In this document: one piece after another, positions 12,801 to 28,100 of the stretch
Layout of the letters: each line of letters opens with the position of its first letter
How positions within the stretch are numbered: the stretch's first letter is position 1
NCBI GenBank assembly: GCA_009869945.1
Contig: WIXG01000090.1
Coordinates: forward strand, 62,001 to 126,000
DNA length: 64,000 bases
Reading direction: 5' to 3'
From: Mesaphorura yosii
Lineage: Eukaryota > Arthropoda > Collembola > Poduromorpha > Tullbergiidae
Program-made: the position numbers and the translations under genes
Notes under the pieces: generated by a model
The model's input: the letters and a program-made list of their open reading frames with translations, nothing else
Databases searched by the model: none
What the model was told of the DNA's origin: nothing

Positions 12801-15800
12801 TGTGTTGGGTCTGATCGAGTAGTCGCAAGATAAGAAAGATCCCAACGGATAGTTTAGCCGTACAAAGTACAATCACTTATTTACTTTAGTCGGAACTTTA
12901 CTCATCTTTTATCCTTTGTAAGTCCCATTTCACATTGCGCGTACTACGTAACATGCTTGCAGTTTCGCATTCGTCGTTTCCTGGACTTAACCCGTGTTTC
13001 CTCTGTGCACAGGTGTATAGTGCTGGTTGGTTGTGTTCGAGGTTGAATAAATACCAAATTACCAAAGATCGCACATGCATCGCGCTATGCCTTCACTTCA
13101 CACGCGCTGAACTTTTGTTCTCGCATACAGAATCGAAATACATTTCCTTTATTCTCAACTTTTCGGCACACTGACTTTCGACGGCTGCATGCAGCCTACG
13201 CGAAATTACTCAACGTGTGTCCGTCTCATGAAGTTCGAAACTCTGCTTTGTAGCAAGTGAAGCACGTTTTAGTTTCTCTCGAAATTGTCGAATATATGGC
13301 AAATGGTAAATGGTAGTGTTGATCCGAAGCGAAAGGAGAATCTTCTGAGCTTTGATCCTCACGAGATTTACAGTAGTATTATCATTGATATTGCTATTAC
13401 GATTATATATTAGGATACAGTATACATACATTCATGGTTCACGGCTATATGCGTGAAAGAAAGAAGTTTCGGATTCTATAACTCCATTCCGTACTTTTTT
13501 CGCAATTATTTCGCTCACATTCCTCGATGGGACAAAATTGCCTCTGTAAATATTCAAGATATCACTTTGTACGGCCAGAACCATGCAGATGTGAAATGAG
13601 TCAGGGCGTTGCGCTGGTGAGACGTCTGCCTGTCTCTTTATCCATCATCCGACCGACTCACCGTCTTTCTAGTTACGTGTTCCAAATCGTGTACTTTTAT
13701 TTTGTGGGCTTTATAGACATTTTAGGGGACCTGATGAAATAACGGCGAAATAATTCAATTCCTTCTCCGTCTTCTTTTATACCGTTTCTTGAAGAAATGC
13801 GAGATATTCAGTTTGACTCATTTCCTTGATTCATACTAAGAAAACTGAACTTCATTAATGCAGTGTGCACTGCAAAGAATTTAAAAAAGGTGACAGGACT
13901 TATAAGCTGTCATTTAATCATGCATTTCAGATGCGTCGTGTGAGGCGCAAATCGAATAGACCTGGTATTTTAAAATATGGCGCTGAATAGAACTGCTGAT
14001 ACCCGAGTAATATAGTATGTAACTGCTTCATTGATCGGAAGAGAAGTTTTTCGTGGTTTGCACCTGAGAGGATGGGCAAAATTAAGTGGAATTTAATGAA
14101 ATGTGCATGTATTCGCGGTTAAAATGTTGATGCATCATGAAAGCTTGGACCGAAAAGTAAAAGACTGGCCGAATCGTTTATTAGTAGTTTGAATGATATA
14201 ATATGTACAGGATTCACTGAAGAAGACCACCATTTCGCACATTCCTCTTCAAACGGTCCACCGATTTTGGTACTAGTCAGAATTACTCGTATACCATTTT
14301 AAATGTGCCGTCTGTTGGTGAAAACACACAAGCTCGTCAGCTTTGTTTTTGCTACCTTATGTCAAGTTAAGTTATTTATAAACCATTAAAGCTGCACAAT
14401 CGATTTCGAGATCAACAGCAGAGCGCTCCCGTCCGCAAGGAACGTCCACATCATTTCAGAAGAGCTTTTTCACTTGAGCGGGGATTGAATTCGCTCACAA
14501 TTATGATCAGAGGAGCGTCGAGAATAAAAGCGAGCGAGGCATGAAAAGAACGAGTGGATTTTCATTTCGATCGATTTGCCAGGTTATTAGAAAACGGAGA
14601 GATGAAAGATAAGACAATAGCAAATAAACCTGTCTGCCATCATTACATTGTGAGAACAAATGACAGCGACAACAGGTATTTTCTGGTTTCCGGATTTATT
14701 CCATCGCTTGCTGGGCTGCCGTTGTTTAAGGACTGGCTGTTTTCAGCTGAATTTTATGTGTGATGAAAACCCGTAGAGAATAATTCGAGATTAGAGATCG
14801 ATCGTAATAAGCACGAGATTAGAGGCAATGAGTCATGTTCTTGAAATACTCGAATCGAATCGATTAAGTTTGCTTATACTGTTTCACTCGAGTTCTTAAA
14901 CTGAAATCTCGGTACGAAGTTCCATGCATGAAAATGGACACATTCAATTATTAAAATGTTTGTCAGTCACTTCCTCGAGATAAACTTCGACTCGATTGAT
15001 TTGATTTAGTGAAGACCGTACATAGGAATGCAAGGATTTTTCAAATCTCAAGCACGGAGTCATGAAGTAGAGAATTTTTGTTCTGCTTGCAAATACAAAT
15101 ACAATTGCTCATATCTGCCGTATTCAGTATTTAAAATTATGCAATAACAACATGTTCCTGTTCATGTATCTGTCGAATGGGGACGAGATTGAGAAGGGGT
15201 CAGACACTTCGCCTTATATTTTAAAGAGCAATGGCTTGCTTGAAATCAGAGATGGTACGAGGGTCGTGTTTTATAATCTCCATCAACAAACAACTGATTA
15301 GAATGAGTCAACCTCAAGTGTTTCATTTTTGAAGCTGAATATGATATACTGGTGATGACTTCTGCATATCAATGCTCGGTGAGCAAGCCGCACTTGCATA
15401 CTAAAGAATATTCGGGGAATCAGATGTTATTAAATTTTTGAATATTCTCATGAAGATTTGAATCATGTTTTTAAAAAATAATTTCATCCAAAGCTTAATT
15501 ATTTCCTATGTTCAGACTAAATAAAGTCGTGAAAAAAGAATTATTTTCATGAAAACGTTTTTCATGCAAAAAAAAAAGTATTCTCAAGATTGAAAAATTG
15601 ACACCCGTTTTAATCATTAGTATTTCTTTAGAAGTCTCTGAGGCACTACCGCAAAATATTCTTTGCTAGAGCTCAAATACAGGTTCTATTTGTTCACCGG
15701 CTATGCAAAGTGAGCCATGCTATGGGCGTGCACTTAAATCAAACCAATAACAATGAGCAATGAGGAAAAGATGCAACCTCCTCTCTGCACGCTCCTTTAA

Positions 15801-18800
15801 AGTGTCGTTTGGCGTTCGTCTTCTACGAATAGCGTGGGCAGATGCTCAGAACTGGAAATATGAATACATTGTTCCAGGCAGTATCTTGAATTATAAGTAC
15901 GTGGAATGTAAACCTTTTCTTTTGGGACATTAATGGAGTGATGACACACGACGAATTTTTATACAGGCTGGCATCTGTAGGACGCAGTTTTTGGCTGACG
16001 GTTTTCTTTTTCACAAGCTTTCTGACGTTCGCGACAATGAGAATAAACAGCTTCCTGGAATAATTGAATGCTTTCATCTTTGAAGCCGCTCGCGTCAATG
16101 CAATTTCAATTTACACGAGTGAAAACGTCCGCGAATCATGTTTCATGCAATTTAAAGGTCGAGAGCACAAGTACGTAGGAAATAATGCACTTTACAGTTT
16201 ATACAGTACGTGATTGTTCCTATAATTGGACACCGAGAAAGTGTCGGATTGACGCAGGTGACCAAAGTCTGCAAACTGCCTTCACATATTCTCACCTATT
16301 TTTGGCTCAATGATGGTTCAAAACAACATTCGCTGTTTACGAGTTTATCCCTTCCTCTCTATTCAATCTTTTATGACAGGTTGAGACGAGAGTAAGCCTT
16401 GCTAGATTGCGCACAAGCAAGAAGTTCCAATTCACGATATGTGGTGTAATAAATTGCAACTCTGGTTTGGCATCTAGTTTTTACGCATTGAAATGGAAAG
16501 AATGCAATTTTAGTATATCGTGCTTAAGGTATGGATAGGATTGAAATGAAGACACACTCCCCGCAGCAGTCTACTCGAAAAGAGATATTAATAAATTTCA
16601 GTACGTTCATTTCCCCCTGAGCAAGATTGCAAGACGCGTCTCGTGTCCCGTTCCTGTAATGCCGTTCTCTCACTCCATATACGAACTCATCCCGTGCCTG
16701 CCGTAACAAAACTCAATTAGAAATTCAAATGTAAGAATATCAAATTAGACTTGATAAATTGGCACGCTTGAGTCTCCTCGTTTCGCACAGAAGATGAAAG
16801 AAAAGACAAATTCAAGAACTGCGAAGCAGGATTAAGAAATTTTATTATTAGAAAAGTTGATAAAGGACTTTCTCTTTCCATATGAGTGAAGATAGAATCT
16901 TTCTCTGATGAGAGGTTTATCGACTTCATTCACACTTCTCGCCTATCATCTTGACATTCTCTTTAAAACTGAACCCGTGTGCAAGTCTGCCAACGTCCTT
17001 CATTCGCATTCAAATGAACCCGTCAAGCACGGCTTTACACTCATCATCTTGCTGACTCAGCAGATTTCGACTAAATTCCATTTGATAGGATGATGTATGT
17101 CAGGAATCTGCTCGGCGCAAAATTTATTATTGTTGTGAGTATGTTCCATATCAAATGTTCGGCAATTGTTTCATTGCTTGGCAAATTAAAATATGACTCG
17201 TTAAGAATAATGACACGCTTTTGAAAGCGGTGAAAGCCCTGAATTGCTCGTGTTGTTGGAGGGGCCGGGCGGTGCGTTGCACCTCCGCCAAGTTCCAGCA
17301 CGAGTCACGAAGAGTGGAAGCAGGAGCTGCGCCGCGAAATGAAACCGCAAGTTTTCTGCTCGGAGAATTTAATACAATGCCACAATTTAAGATGAAATGA
17401 AGACGCGAAAGAGAAGAAAGTTTTTCTCACACTTTTTGTTCATCATTCGCGTACTTCATGGTACCGAGTTCGAGCTTTGTTGCTTGCATGTAGTGCTCGG
17501 CACGCTGTTGCAACTTGTTGTATAAAGTTTTGGAGCGAGGGCCGAACTCTTAGCCTTAGCCTTCACAGCGTGGCAATAAAAGGGAATATAAGTCATAAAA
17601 AGGAGACGTACGATAAAAGTTTTCGGATTATTACTGCTGGAATGAACTCGTTCGAGGAGGTACTAATCTCAGGCTCCTTCATGGCGTTCCTCAAACTTGT
17701 GCACAAATTTCGAGTGGTTCCTGGGTTACACTTTCTTTCTCCTCTTTGTCTTAATCAAATTGAGAGTTCGAGTGGCCTCTTCCTGCGCACTGACCAGGCA
17801 CTACAGGCGCTGTGCTCAAGTGAAAGCCCTTGAGAAGTGCGAGGTTGCTGGTAGTAATGGCATTTGAGAATTTTATCCTGCCTTTCATACACGAATTACA
17901 TTATAATATAATGTATAACGTGCAATTTGAGTAAAAAAAAAAGCACAAAAGCATTCCCCACTTGGAATTTGTGCTTACGTTCTCTCTCCTCGCGTCAAGG
18001 CAAGCGAAACACTGTGTGGTTTGAGCATCTGAGATTGAGAGACTACGCCACTTCTACTAGGCACACTGGACTGAGCATAAGCAAGGAGACAAGATTGCTG
18101 TCGCGATGAAGAAATGATTTATTACAAGTAGAGTGCAAATCCATTGGACATGATAAAACTCTTAAAGGTTCCGTCTGCCAACTCCAGCGACTTGAACCAT
18201 GACGATTCTGACAGGCTAGTGACAAGTTTCGCTTGTCTTGCTTGATCTCCGAATCGTCAACTGAAATCTCCGGATTGAGAAATATGAAATGCCTTTCCAT
18301 TCCCGAAGATTTTACACCGTATTCTTGGGACATCGGCCGGGCTTGTAGTCTTGCAATATAAAGTTTCTCTATGTCGGGTCGGCTTTGACGTACCTGAAGC
18401 GTCTGCTTTTCTACTCATGCATAATCGATCGCGAACAGAGACTCACAGAAAGAAGATTGAATGAAATGCTGTCTTGGCTTGAAGGTCGCGGAATATAAAA
18501 TTGGCACAATTAAATTTTAAGATTCCTTACCGTTTGAGGCTGCTTCCTAATCGAAGACACAGCAAGCAATGTTTGAATATACATTGAATAATACATTCTT
18601 TGTTTATTTGTTTTACTTTGCAGATCCAGGCTCGAATTCGAACCTCCTCCGCCCCAAATTGAAATCGGAGACTCGCAGATTGGAAACCTGCATTAGAACA
18701 TTTGAAGTCACTCATTTTGCTCCTCTGACTCTTCTTTGGAATCTGTTCGTAAAGATTCACTGATAATTTTCGCTTTACTGATCAGAGGAGGCTCGAACAG

Positions 18801-18989
18801 GAGATCACGTATATCAAAGTACGTAGAAAAAATTTGCACTTTAAACTTTTAGTAGTTCTTCTTCGTGGAAATGTATGGGCCTGTCTCTTTCATAATGCCT
18901 GACAACGTCCGTCTTTATTTTCTTCAAAATTAAATGTTCATAGTAGTTATTGTGTTCCATGTTTATCTTAACACCCACATTGTCCTCAG
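9899..18989. other. Long non-coding stretch, probably LAP 5' intron
   Basis: About 9.1 kb without a supported coding exon, RNA gene or intact mobile element on either strand. ORFs reach only lengths expected by chance (largest 149 codons at 12123-12572 minus). If the 5' exons at 9.6-9.9 kb belong to the LAP gene, this is its first large intron. Regulatory elements are likely in so long an intron, but none could be singled out. Confidence 0.4.
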
Positions 18990-19131
18990 CAGGCACAACA
19001 ACATATGTTTGGGAATTACTCGTGAACGGAGAAAACACCACACACAGCGCAGCCGGACCTTCGTCGGACACAATCATCTACTTTGTGAAGATTTGACGAA
19101 ACTCTGTGCGAGCGGCGAAGTCTCCGTCAAC

Positions 19132-22100
19132 ATGTCGTGCTTCAAGTGTTTCATGTGCTTCAAGAAGACGTATGAAGCACCAGAAGTGGTTAAGATTGAT
19201 TATAATCATCGGTCACTGATGGAAGTTCCTCCTGACATATTCCTCAGTGAACGCACGCTGGAGTCTTTGCTGCTGGCTTCCAATCAGGTTGGCACATCTT
19301 TTTGTTTCATCTTAGCTATCAAAAGAGACAGAGGCATGTTTGGCTTCTGGTGCAACACAAGTGCAAGAAGAGAGAGAGAAGATGTAATTATGCCTCGTTC
19401 GTTCAAAATGATCGAGTCGACATTTAGCTTTGTACTACTTTGAATTTTAATTTTGATACACGAACAGGAAAGGAGCAATTTTGTTCTAAATCTAGGATGG
19501 TAATTAATTAGAAGGTAAAAGATGACATTTGTTTATGTAAATTTCAGCCAGACTGTCAGTCATTCACTGATTCGTTCATTCCTGTCTTCGTAAAAAGTAA
19601 AGGGCAATATAAGCTTAGGCTTACGGTGACATGGGAAGATGAATAAGGAGATTTGTGCCTACACAACAATATGCAAACTAATTTATTGATTGTCTATGCA
19701 AGATGTATGACAGGTCGCAATGGAATGCAGGATTGAATGGCGTAAATAATAAATAACAATACGAATTTTTGGTATGGTTCCTCGGGACAGAGAATCTCCT
19801 CGTCAAATCAGAAGGCCATGCGGTTCTCAGGTCTTGTATAGAGGCTCGATAGACAGATGAATATAAAAACCCGAAGATTGAATCGAGATTGCTCTTTGCA
19901 GATTTGTAGGCCAGATTTCAATCTTCACTCATTTCGAAGTCCGTGTCGTATTTATAGATCAGTAAGGCAAGTTATGAGAAGCTCGTCAATCTGTCTTTTG
20001 TCAGTTGGTTGAATTTTGAATGATTGAGGGTATTTACGCCACGACCACAAGAGTCGTGAACTATATGTCTCATATGTTGGATAGCTCGCTCGAGTTTAAT
20101 TATTCAAGCAAATGCGTGGTAAAAAATGAGGCAAACAACGATGCTTCCGGCGTGCGCAAACAAACATGACGACGTCATTCAGCATCAGTTCAACTTGTTG
20201 CTTGTTCGCGCATAAAAAGTAAAACCACTTTTTGTTTGTCCTAGATACAAGACCTCCCGCCGAACCTTTTTCATTGTCACGAACTACGAACACTTGATCT
20301 AAGCGACAATGAAATATCAGTCATTCCAGCCGCAATTGGATCCTTGACACGTTTGACTACGCTCGACCTCAGTCGGAATGGTAAGTTGTAAATTCTGTCG
20401 TCCAAATTCCTCGTGCACGGCCCCAGTTGGCAATTGGCAGGAAACACTGCTTTGAAATTTATTGTCCAATTCTTGAAAGCTTTTGGCAATAGCCATGATT
20501 CTCGTCGTAGCATTTCTGTTGAGCACCAATAAATGAGGAACGCATCTGTGTCACCTGCCTGGGATAAAGATTCTGGCTATAGTCTGTCGGCCTTGACCAT
20601 AGGGTTGATTTGGCACTTGACTCGCTTGCGCGTTATTCCAGTCTGTCAGGCGGTTGCACCTCGAATTCCTGGAGCCAGAGTCAGAGACTCGCTCCGCTTC
20701 TTGTGCATAAAGCATGAATAATACACTTCAATTTGAATTAATTTAGCTGAGCCTCACATGGAGATTCTCATGCAGGGCGGCTCAAGGAGAATGAGTTCAA
20801 GCGAATGATATATTTTCCGCCAAACAGCTTCCTGGCTTTACCTCGTAATATGTTAATGCAAAATACATTTCACAATGCTAAATTAATGCGACAAAGTTTA
20901 GCACGAAGGCAAGCCGAGATCGGGTTTGGGTACTACTGCTCCACTTTTATAAATAATTCAATTTTGAAAGTGAAAAAGTGCTCCACGTTGCATTGGGCCT
21001 GCTGTTGGCTTACTTTGCCTTACAATACGGAACGGGACGGGACATTGCCAGTAGATTTAGACTCGACTTGAACTGCCACTGGCTCCTGCTTTCATGTGAT
21101 GGCATCAATGCGCTAAGCATTTCGGTGCCTTTTCTAGCGCTTTGCGTCTATTGCTATTGTATTGTGCTAGTGGTTTGATAGTTATTGGGATCATTTACCG
21201 ATCTCAACAATTCCACAGCACCACCAACAAAGAAAGACGAAGCTCTTTAGAATTCGCATCACATCTCCGACTCTCAAACTTCACATTAATGAGGCCCATG
21301 ATCGGTGCGCGATGCTGTCTCTCCAGAAAGCATTGACATTCTACCGTACGCACTGACTTGAGGCCTCCTGAGTACACGCTTCGTTATGCGATGTCTGTAA
21401 TTTAATTTTCGCGATACTTTCGGTTATGCCTGCTTGGTTCGTCGGCTTCGCTTGCTATCATGTCGAGTAGCCACTCTCGGTCGCCCTCCTTGCAGTTGCG
21501 TTCGCTCAGGTAATCTTTAATTATTCGGGCAATTTCTTCTTCAATTATTTCGAGACGGCCAGAAAACTGAGCCGTGTATTAAACAAGCAGTTGGAGAAGG
21601 GCTTCCTCTTCCAGGCGTCCAATTCGACGATTTGTGCTGACCTGGATCTGTAGTAATGAGAGTGTTGCAGAGCAAAAGGGTCAACTTTCACCAACGAAAA
21701 TCCTTCTCTTAATCATCTTCTCAGCGCTTCGTTTCAAGTTTCATATGCATGCTTGTAGGGAGACAAAGTCACGTTTCAAGAGAAACTTTTTTCACGGAAG
21801 CAAGCAGAATGTGTGACACGTAATTCAGGCGTGACTATTATTTTGCCAAAGTAAGTCGAAACTACAGAAGTGAGAAATTGATGCGAGAGAGACTTTCATG
21901 ATAGTTCATCTCTTTTCTACTTTCTTTGCATATTATGAACAACTTTTTAAATGTCATCTTGTTACTTTCTCAATGTCACTTCATATTCTTGGGAAGAAAT
22001 ACTTTCGACTTGTACTTCTGCAATTTACACACACATCGCAAATGATTACTGCCGGACTGAAGGGCCAATTTTCTTAATAGTCTATGAGCATGCCAAACTT

Positions 22101-25100
22101 CAAATTGCAAAGTTTGTGAACTGAAAATAATATACGCTCTTGTCTTTCCTCGTCCCAATTTGCGATAAAGTTTGATTTCCGCGTTGTGCTTTCCATACTA
22201 CGGTTAAATGTCAAGAGTATTTGGCATTGACTGAAACAGTCAAGGTCAAAATGAAGCTACAGCGTCTAAGATTAAGGCGCGGTCATACCCAATCCTTAGC
22301 ATGTGATTTTTCGCCGAGTACCTGGAGAAACCCAAATACTTGAACATATTTGTACTAATCTGGCGTTGACGTGGTCCGTGCTGAAAGCTCTGTGTACAGC
22401 TCACATTTACAATTTTGCATTTGAAAAACGGCTTGCGTTTCAGCTTGCACGCGGCAGGAGCATTATCTTCACTTTATTTTCACTTTAAAGGAGTTCTCAC
22501 TAATGCGAGCCAAAAATATGGCAAAGAGTTGGTCTGAGCTTCGGTATGTTCTGTGTCAGTTAGGACGGATTAAGATTCGGGTTGCTTTAGTAAAATTTTA
22601 CTTATAACCTTTGTAGTAGTGTAAAGAGATTTGATGTTTTCATAAAGTATGCAGCCATTCTTCAAAAACCGCGCCTGCACACTCTCTCTGCATACAAATT
22701 ACTCTTCCAGTCTCACAATAGCACACCGTCTGTCTGAAACTGAATCTCTGAGTAATGAATACTGGTAGATGCTGATGGTTGAAAGCAGTTTCATATGGGA
22801 CTCGCTTCAGGCATGAATCGGTCCACTTCACATTATTTATGCTAAATCAAAGTTCAAGTCTTTAAATGTTTGCCGTTTACCTCTTACAATATGACACTCA
22901 TTTGGTCATTCGGGACCGACTAGATTGAGGCTATCAGGCTCTCTTCCGGCAATCAGTCGCGTCCTGTGTCCATTGCGCTTGACAAAGTGACATCGGATTT
23001 CACAAACGAGCTCCTAAGTGACAGTGCATGTTTCAGGCTTCATGTATAGCAAATACCAACCACACGCGACCCAAATGATAAAATTACGCCGAATTTTCTT
23101 GCGTGGTACCTTCAGCTTGCTCTTTCACAGGAGAAACTCACAGTGCGGTCTCACAGAGGAGTGCCCATTAAAATCGCAAGGAACAATTATAATGAAAATT
23201 GCATAAGCAGCCGCGTAGGATGCAGTGTTTAATTAAACTCTCACCTTTCTGTTCCTCAGACTGTTCACTGTTGCAAGCTAACCGTTCCTTTGGCTTCTTC
23301 TGTACCCTGCTTGTAATCACAGCTGCGTGAAATATGACAACACACGCTGCTGCACCTTTATGCATCGCATTGGTACTGGGCCCAACACTTCAGAGAGTAA
23401 ATGATACCATACCGCAACCAATAAGTTTAATATTTATTGCTGGCCACAGACGCCACCACACTTGGCAGCATCTTTCGTATCCAGCAACAGTTGCAGTGAA
23501 AGAGCAAAATCATTTTGATTTAGGTGCTTACTGTAAATATTAGACAATATTCTAGAGATTGACTTGGATCGGCTGTATGATTCTATGCTTGGAGATACTT
23601 ATATGTAAGGTTGAGCAGAACGAATGAATCTGACATGTTGGGAACAGAATTTGCTAGATCAATTTTCGAATACCCTTGGATTCCGGGTCTTCTTAAGATT
23701 AAAACTCTGCGCCTAGACGTGTTTTAATACTTCCGCTCGTTTCGTGCGGCCAAATTTTAGAAGCCCAATGCTTTGTTCCACAATCATCTTGGATTTTTTA
23801 ACTTGAAATCAAAGTCAAAATATTAGGTGTTTCTGAGCGCGAAATTTCACGCCGAAACGGCCATTGCCAGCCATCGCACGTCAATCATGTTTCGTGAAAT
23901 GCCGGTTCCAGTCTGGTGCTTCCAACTCCAACTTTGTGTTTTAGATATTTCTCTGTTTACACGTCCCTGGGTCCCTGGAGTGCGCATGAAGGTTTACACA
24001 GCAAGCACAAGACGAGGCGTGCTGCAGTCCCGATAGCGATTGTGGCTGCCGCCTATTTATATCTCGCGAAATGCATTAAATTTCCCAAAGGCGTGTTTAC
24101 ACCTTTTAATAATAGCCTCTGTCTTATTTTTGTTTATTTAGCAATTACAGAAGTGTCCGACGCGATAAAGAATTGCAAAAACCTCATCGTCTTGGATATA
24201 AGCCTCAACCAATTAGTGAAGGTGCCAGAAGGAGTCTCGCAACTGGTGAATCTGGAACAACTGCTCCTGAACGACGACTGCCTCGAGTTCCTGCACGCAA
24301 ACGTTGGACGTCTCACCAAACTTCGTGTGCTGGAACTTCGCGAAAATCAGCTGCAGACGCTACCGAAATCACTGTCGCGACTTACTCATCTCACCAGACT
24401 TGACCTGAGTGCAAATGATTTACCAGAAATTGTAAGTCTTCTGCCCTCAAAATATTCTGAATGCGTTGTGTCGTCGCAAATTGATTTCTTCGTTATCGCG
24501 TGCCTTGTGACATTTGCCTCACGTTTCCTCCTTTGCCTTTCCTTCGCAAAATAGTGTGGGCCCGCCTGCCTGCTGCCATTATTATTATATTATCATCATC
24601 AATAGCGACGGTGGAAAGAAGTTGTTATTTTTATTATGAGACTGCTAGCTCTCGTCGCATTCTGCGATGCTTTCTCTCAGTTCTTCTCACTCATCCGAAA
24701 CCTTAAACCAATTTCAAAATCCAATTTCTGTTCTTCCCCGGCTACTCGGAACTCACGACGAGTGTATTAAGACGGAGTAAAGGTAAATATAGCGGCAAGA
24801 GTTACGGACAAGGAATTGCAATTGTTAATGTTTTATTGAGAGAAAGCTATCGAAGGAAAAGGAAAAAAAAGATTTCTTAGGAAATGGAAAAGAAAGGTTT
24901 GGGGCTCCGTTGCCTCGTCCTCTGATTCATTTCATGAGCTTCCTCCTTCTAAATGTTTCTGTTATATCTCATTTGCTCGTTTTGCGCGTTGCCTCTCCCC
25001 TTTGATGGCTGCCTGATTCAGGACGTATGACTGGTATGACGGGCCCCGTTCCCGAATCTTGCAGTTTGTGCACAGCCTGACTGCAATTGAAGAGTAAAAC

Positions 25101-28100
25101 TCGAACGCGGATTTGTTGTTTTTGCAAGAAACTAAACAAAGTCGAAGCAGTACAGCAGATTTCTTCAGACTCGCCGCAATCGCGGACCTCGGTCGAATGA
25201 AGATCACCACGTCTATTTTTATGCAGTTTATAATAAGCTAAACAATAAATAGCACGCAATATACGTGCGAGATGTGAATATGACGTCAGTCAGTCAGTCA
25301 CTGAAGTTGCTTTGCGATTTCCCTACTCTTCCAATCTATTCAATGCTCAGAAAATAATGAGATGGATGCACAGAACAAGACAGCATCCGAGCAGATGTCT
25401 ATTTCTAAATTTTCTTGCCACACATGAAGAAACTCTTCACATTAGAAACTCGCACACGCGCGGCTTCGAGCGTATTCGAATGAATGAATATGAATTGCGA
25501 ATAGATGTTAATGACGGCGATGATGTGGAATTTTGAATTATTACGCAATCTTCCCAATTTTTATTTTCGCGAAAAGCTATAAGCCATTTGCGAGTGATTG
25601 CATTTGTGGTTCAATGATTTCACTTTGTTTTCTTTTCTTTACTTTCTGTAGCCCGAAGTGGTTGGTTCGCTCAGCAGTCTGACTGAACTTTGGCTAGAAG
25701 GCAATTCTGTCCGTCGCATTCCGAAGGTAAAGTTTGTTTAGCAAAACAACAGAAAAAGTTCAGGCGCAGTTTGGAGTCTATGGCCTGGAACGGGAATTAT
25801 CATTATGTGATGTGACAATTATGGACTCGTAAAATACCTTTCTACTTCCAGCTTATCGGGAACCTCACAAAGTTGACCTGTTTGGATGTGGCCAATAACG
25901 ATGTACGTGAAATTGCCGACGAAATTTTCAAATGTACCCAACTCGTGGACCTGACTCTGTGCATCAACAGTTTAGATGTAAGCGGTCCTCTTGTGCTTTC
26001 CAGCAGCGAGAAAATATCTCACCCTATTTTTGTTCTCAGAGTTTACCCGATTCGTTCCCTAAGCTGGAGAACCTAAGTGTACTTAGACTGGACTCCAATC
26101 AAATAGAATATTTACCTGAAGATCTTGGCCTCCTGAAGAATTTGACCGAATTTAGTTTACTCCACAATTTGCTGAAGGCTCTACCACCGTCTATCGGCCT
26201 CCTCAGAAAACTGCATACGCTATACCTGGACGACAACTTGCTCGGTGCCCTCCCCAAAGAACTTGGGAGTTGCGCATCATTGACAGTATTACACGCAGCC
26301 AAAAATAGACTCACCGAAATTCCCTCGGAATTTGGTCACTTGAGTAAACTCAAGGTACTGGCACTGGCTGGAAATCTAATCTCTCACTTGCCAGTCTCTC
26401 TCCTTAACATTTCTTCCCTCGGAGCTATCTGGCTTTCTGAATCACAGTGCAAGCCATTGCTCCAGTTTAACAAAGAGATTGATCCTGCAACTGGGCAGAA
26501 TGTTCTCACCTGCTATTTACTTCCACAAATGCCGGCCGCACCAATCCCTACGGCCACAACAGGTGAGTTGATTAGACAGTGCTGCCTATTACACAAACAT
26601 CATTTCGTTTCCTTAATTACATTCCTACTTCGCGTCGCAAGCCTGTAAATAGTTTTACAGCCATAAGCACTTTATTAGATTAATTTCTTGAGAACTCATG
26701 CTCTAACTAAATCCCAGTTGGGATATCTGTACAAGTCTTTAATCATTAATAATGCTTATTCACTTCATACTTTACAATTGTAGAAGAAGAGGAGCCTGTC
26801 GCCAGAGTTGCTCGTCCTAGCAGTCGTACAATTAAATTTGCAAACGATCCTGAGTCGACAGTTATGGAAGGCAATTTGAAGAAGGGTCTACTGAGAGCAC
26901 CCACCCCATACCCCAAGGAGCTTCGCGCAATGGCCAAACACGCTACGCATTACCGGCAAAGTCGAGAGAACGGAGATGTGATAAGTCCAGTGAGCTACGA
27001 TTTTGTAATGGAGTCCAATGAATTGGAATTCAATAAGTAAATATAATTGATGCTTGTAATTGCAGGATGAACCTGAGTACGAAGGCGATTACGCGGAGGA
27101 TGGACTCAATGCGGTAAGTTTGGGAGAGACCATAGCAGACTTGAGATTCGTTGCTCCATTTTCATTAAGCGTGAAGTGTTTTTACTAGTTGTTTAACAAG
27201 GCGTTGCGTCAAGTTTTGAATTGAATTAATAGCACACGCTTTCAATTTTCGGAGTGGGTTTGTCGTTTTCTGTTGAGAGTGCAAATTTTGAGGCCCTCTC
27301 ATTGTGAATTGGGCAATAAAACTCCTTCGGTTCTACATTTGGAAGTTTCTCGCTCTCCCTCTACTTTTTTCTTCTTCTATTGCAACTGCAGGGTTTTCGG
27401 AGGAAGAACAGTTCGTAGCGGCTCGTGGGTTAATTCTAGGTACTTTGCTTTAGCGGAATTTACTGATGCTTACTATTGTCGTGTGACTGGCTGCTTTGCA
27501 TTGCGAAAGTGACTGCTTCACCTAGTTTGTCATCTTTACGCATTTTCAGCGCTTACATGCAAATCCTGCAAGATCATTTCTGTTATAAAGGCTGTTAAAT
27601 TATTTTCAATTTTACTCAAATTTCATATTTATCATTTTAATGCTCTTTCGTTTGGAAGAAGTTTGTGCTTTGTTCCGAAGAGCTGATGATGCTTATGTCG
27701 GTTGTTAATCTCCTAACACTAAAATAATAATATTGGTACCCAAGATGATACCTGAAGCTATGATTGAGTTGAATGGTTGGTGCAGTGAATGGAACGGAAT
27801 GATTTGAGTCTAGTGTTATTTTGTATGTCTCCGAATGTGTCCGGAAGTTTCCCACCGTGAGTCTCTAATAGAATGCTTGTTTGAGCAGGACGAGTGCCTG
27901 TTGGGCACGGATGATGGCCTTGAGCATGGGCTGAAAAGGCGAGTTGGTGGCTACCTGGATATTTCTGCCTTGGATAGAGAGCCACTTGCGTCAACGTCAG
28001 ACAAGTTAGGAATTCACCTACACAATGGTGATGATAAGGAAAATGATAATAAGAATCCTGGGGAAACCTCATATCGATACCGCCATCCTTTCCATGCTAA

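Noticed and set aside
13201-13260. tRNA B-box-like GTTCGAAAC
   Set aside because: No matching A box or foldable acceptor and anticodon stems upstream.
17477-17833. 118-codon plus-strand ORF
   Set aside because: No recognisable domain and no exon signals; composition looks non-coding.
18934-19131. Upstream in-frame extension of the LAP protein from an ATG at 18934
   Set aside because: The extension spans a plausible 5' UTR acceptor near 18989, and MSCFKCF at 19132 fits a LAP N-terminus better.
27835-27888. ATG at 27835 as the start of a separate gene
   Set aside because: The frame downstream of 27889 is the LAP linker exon, phase-matched to exon 8; the upstream part is intronic.
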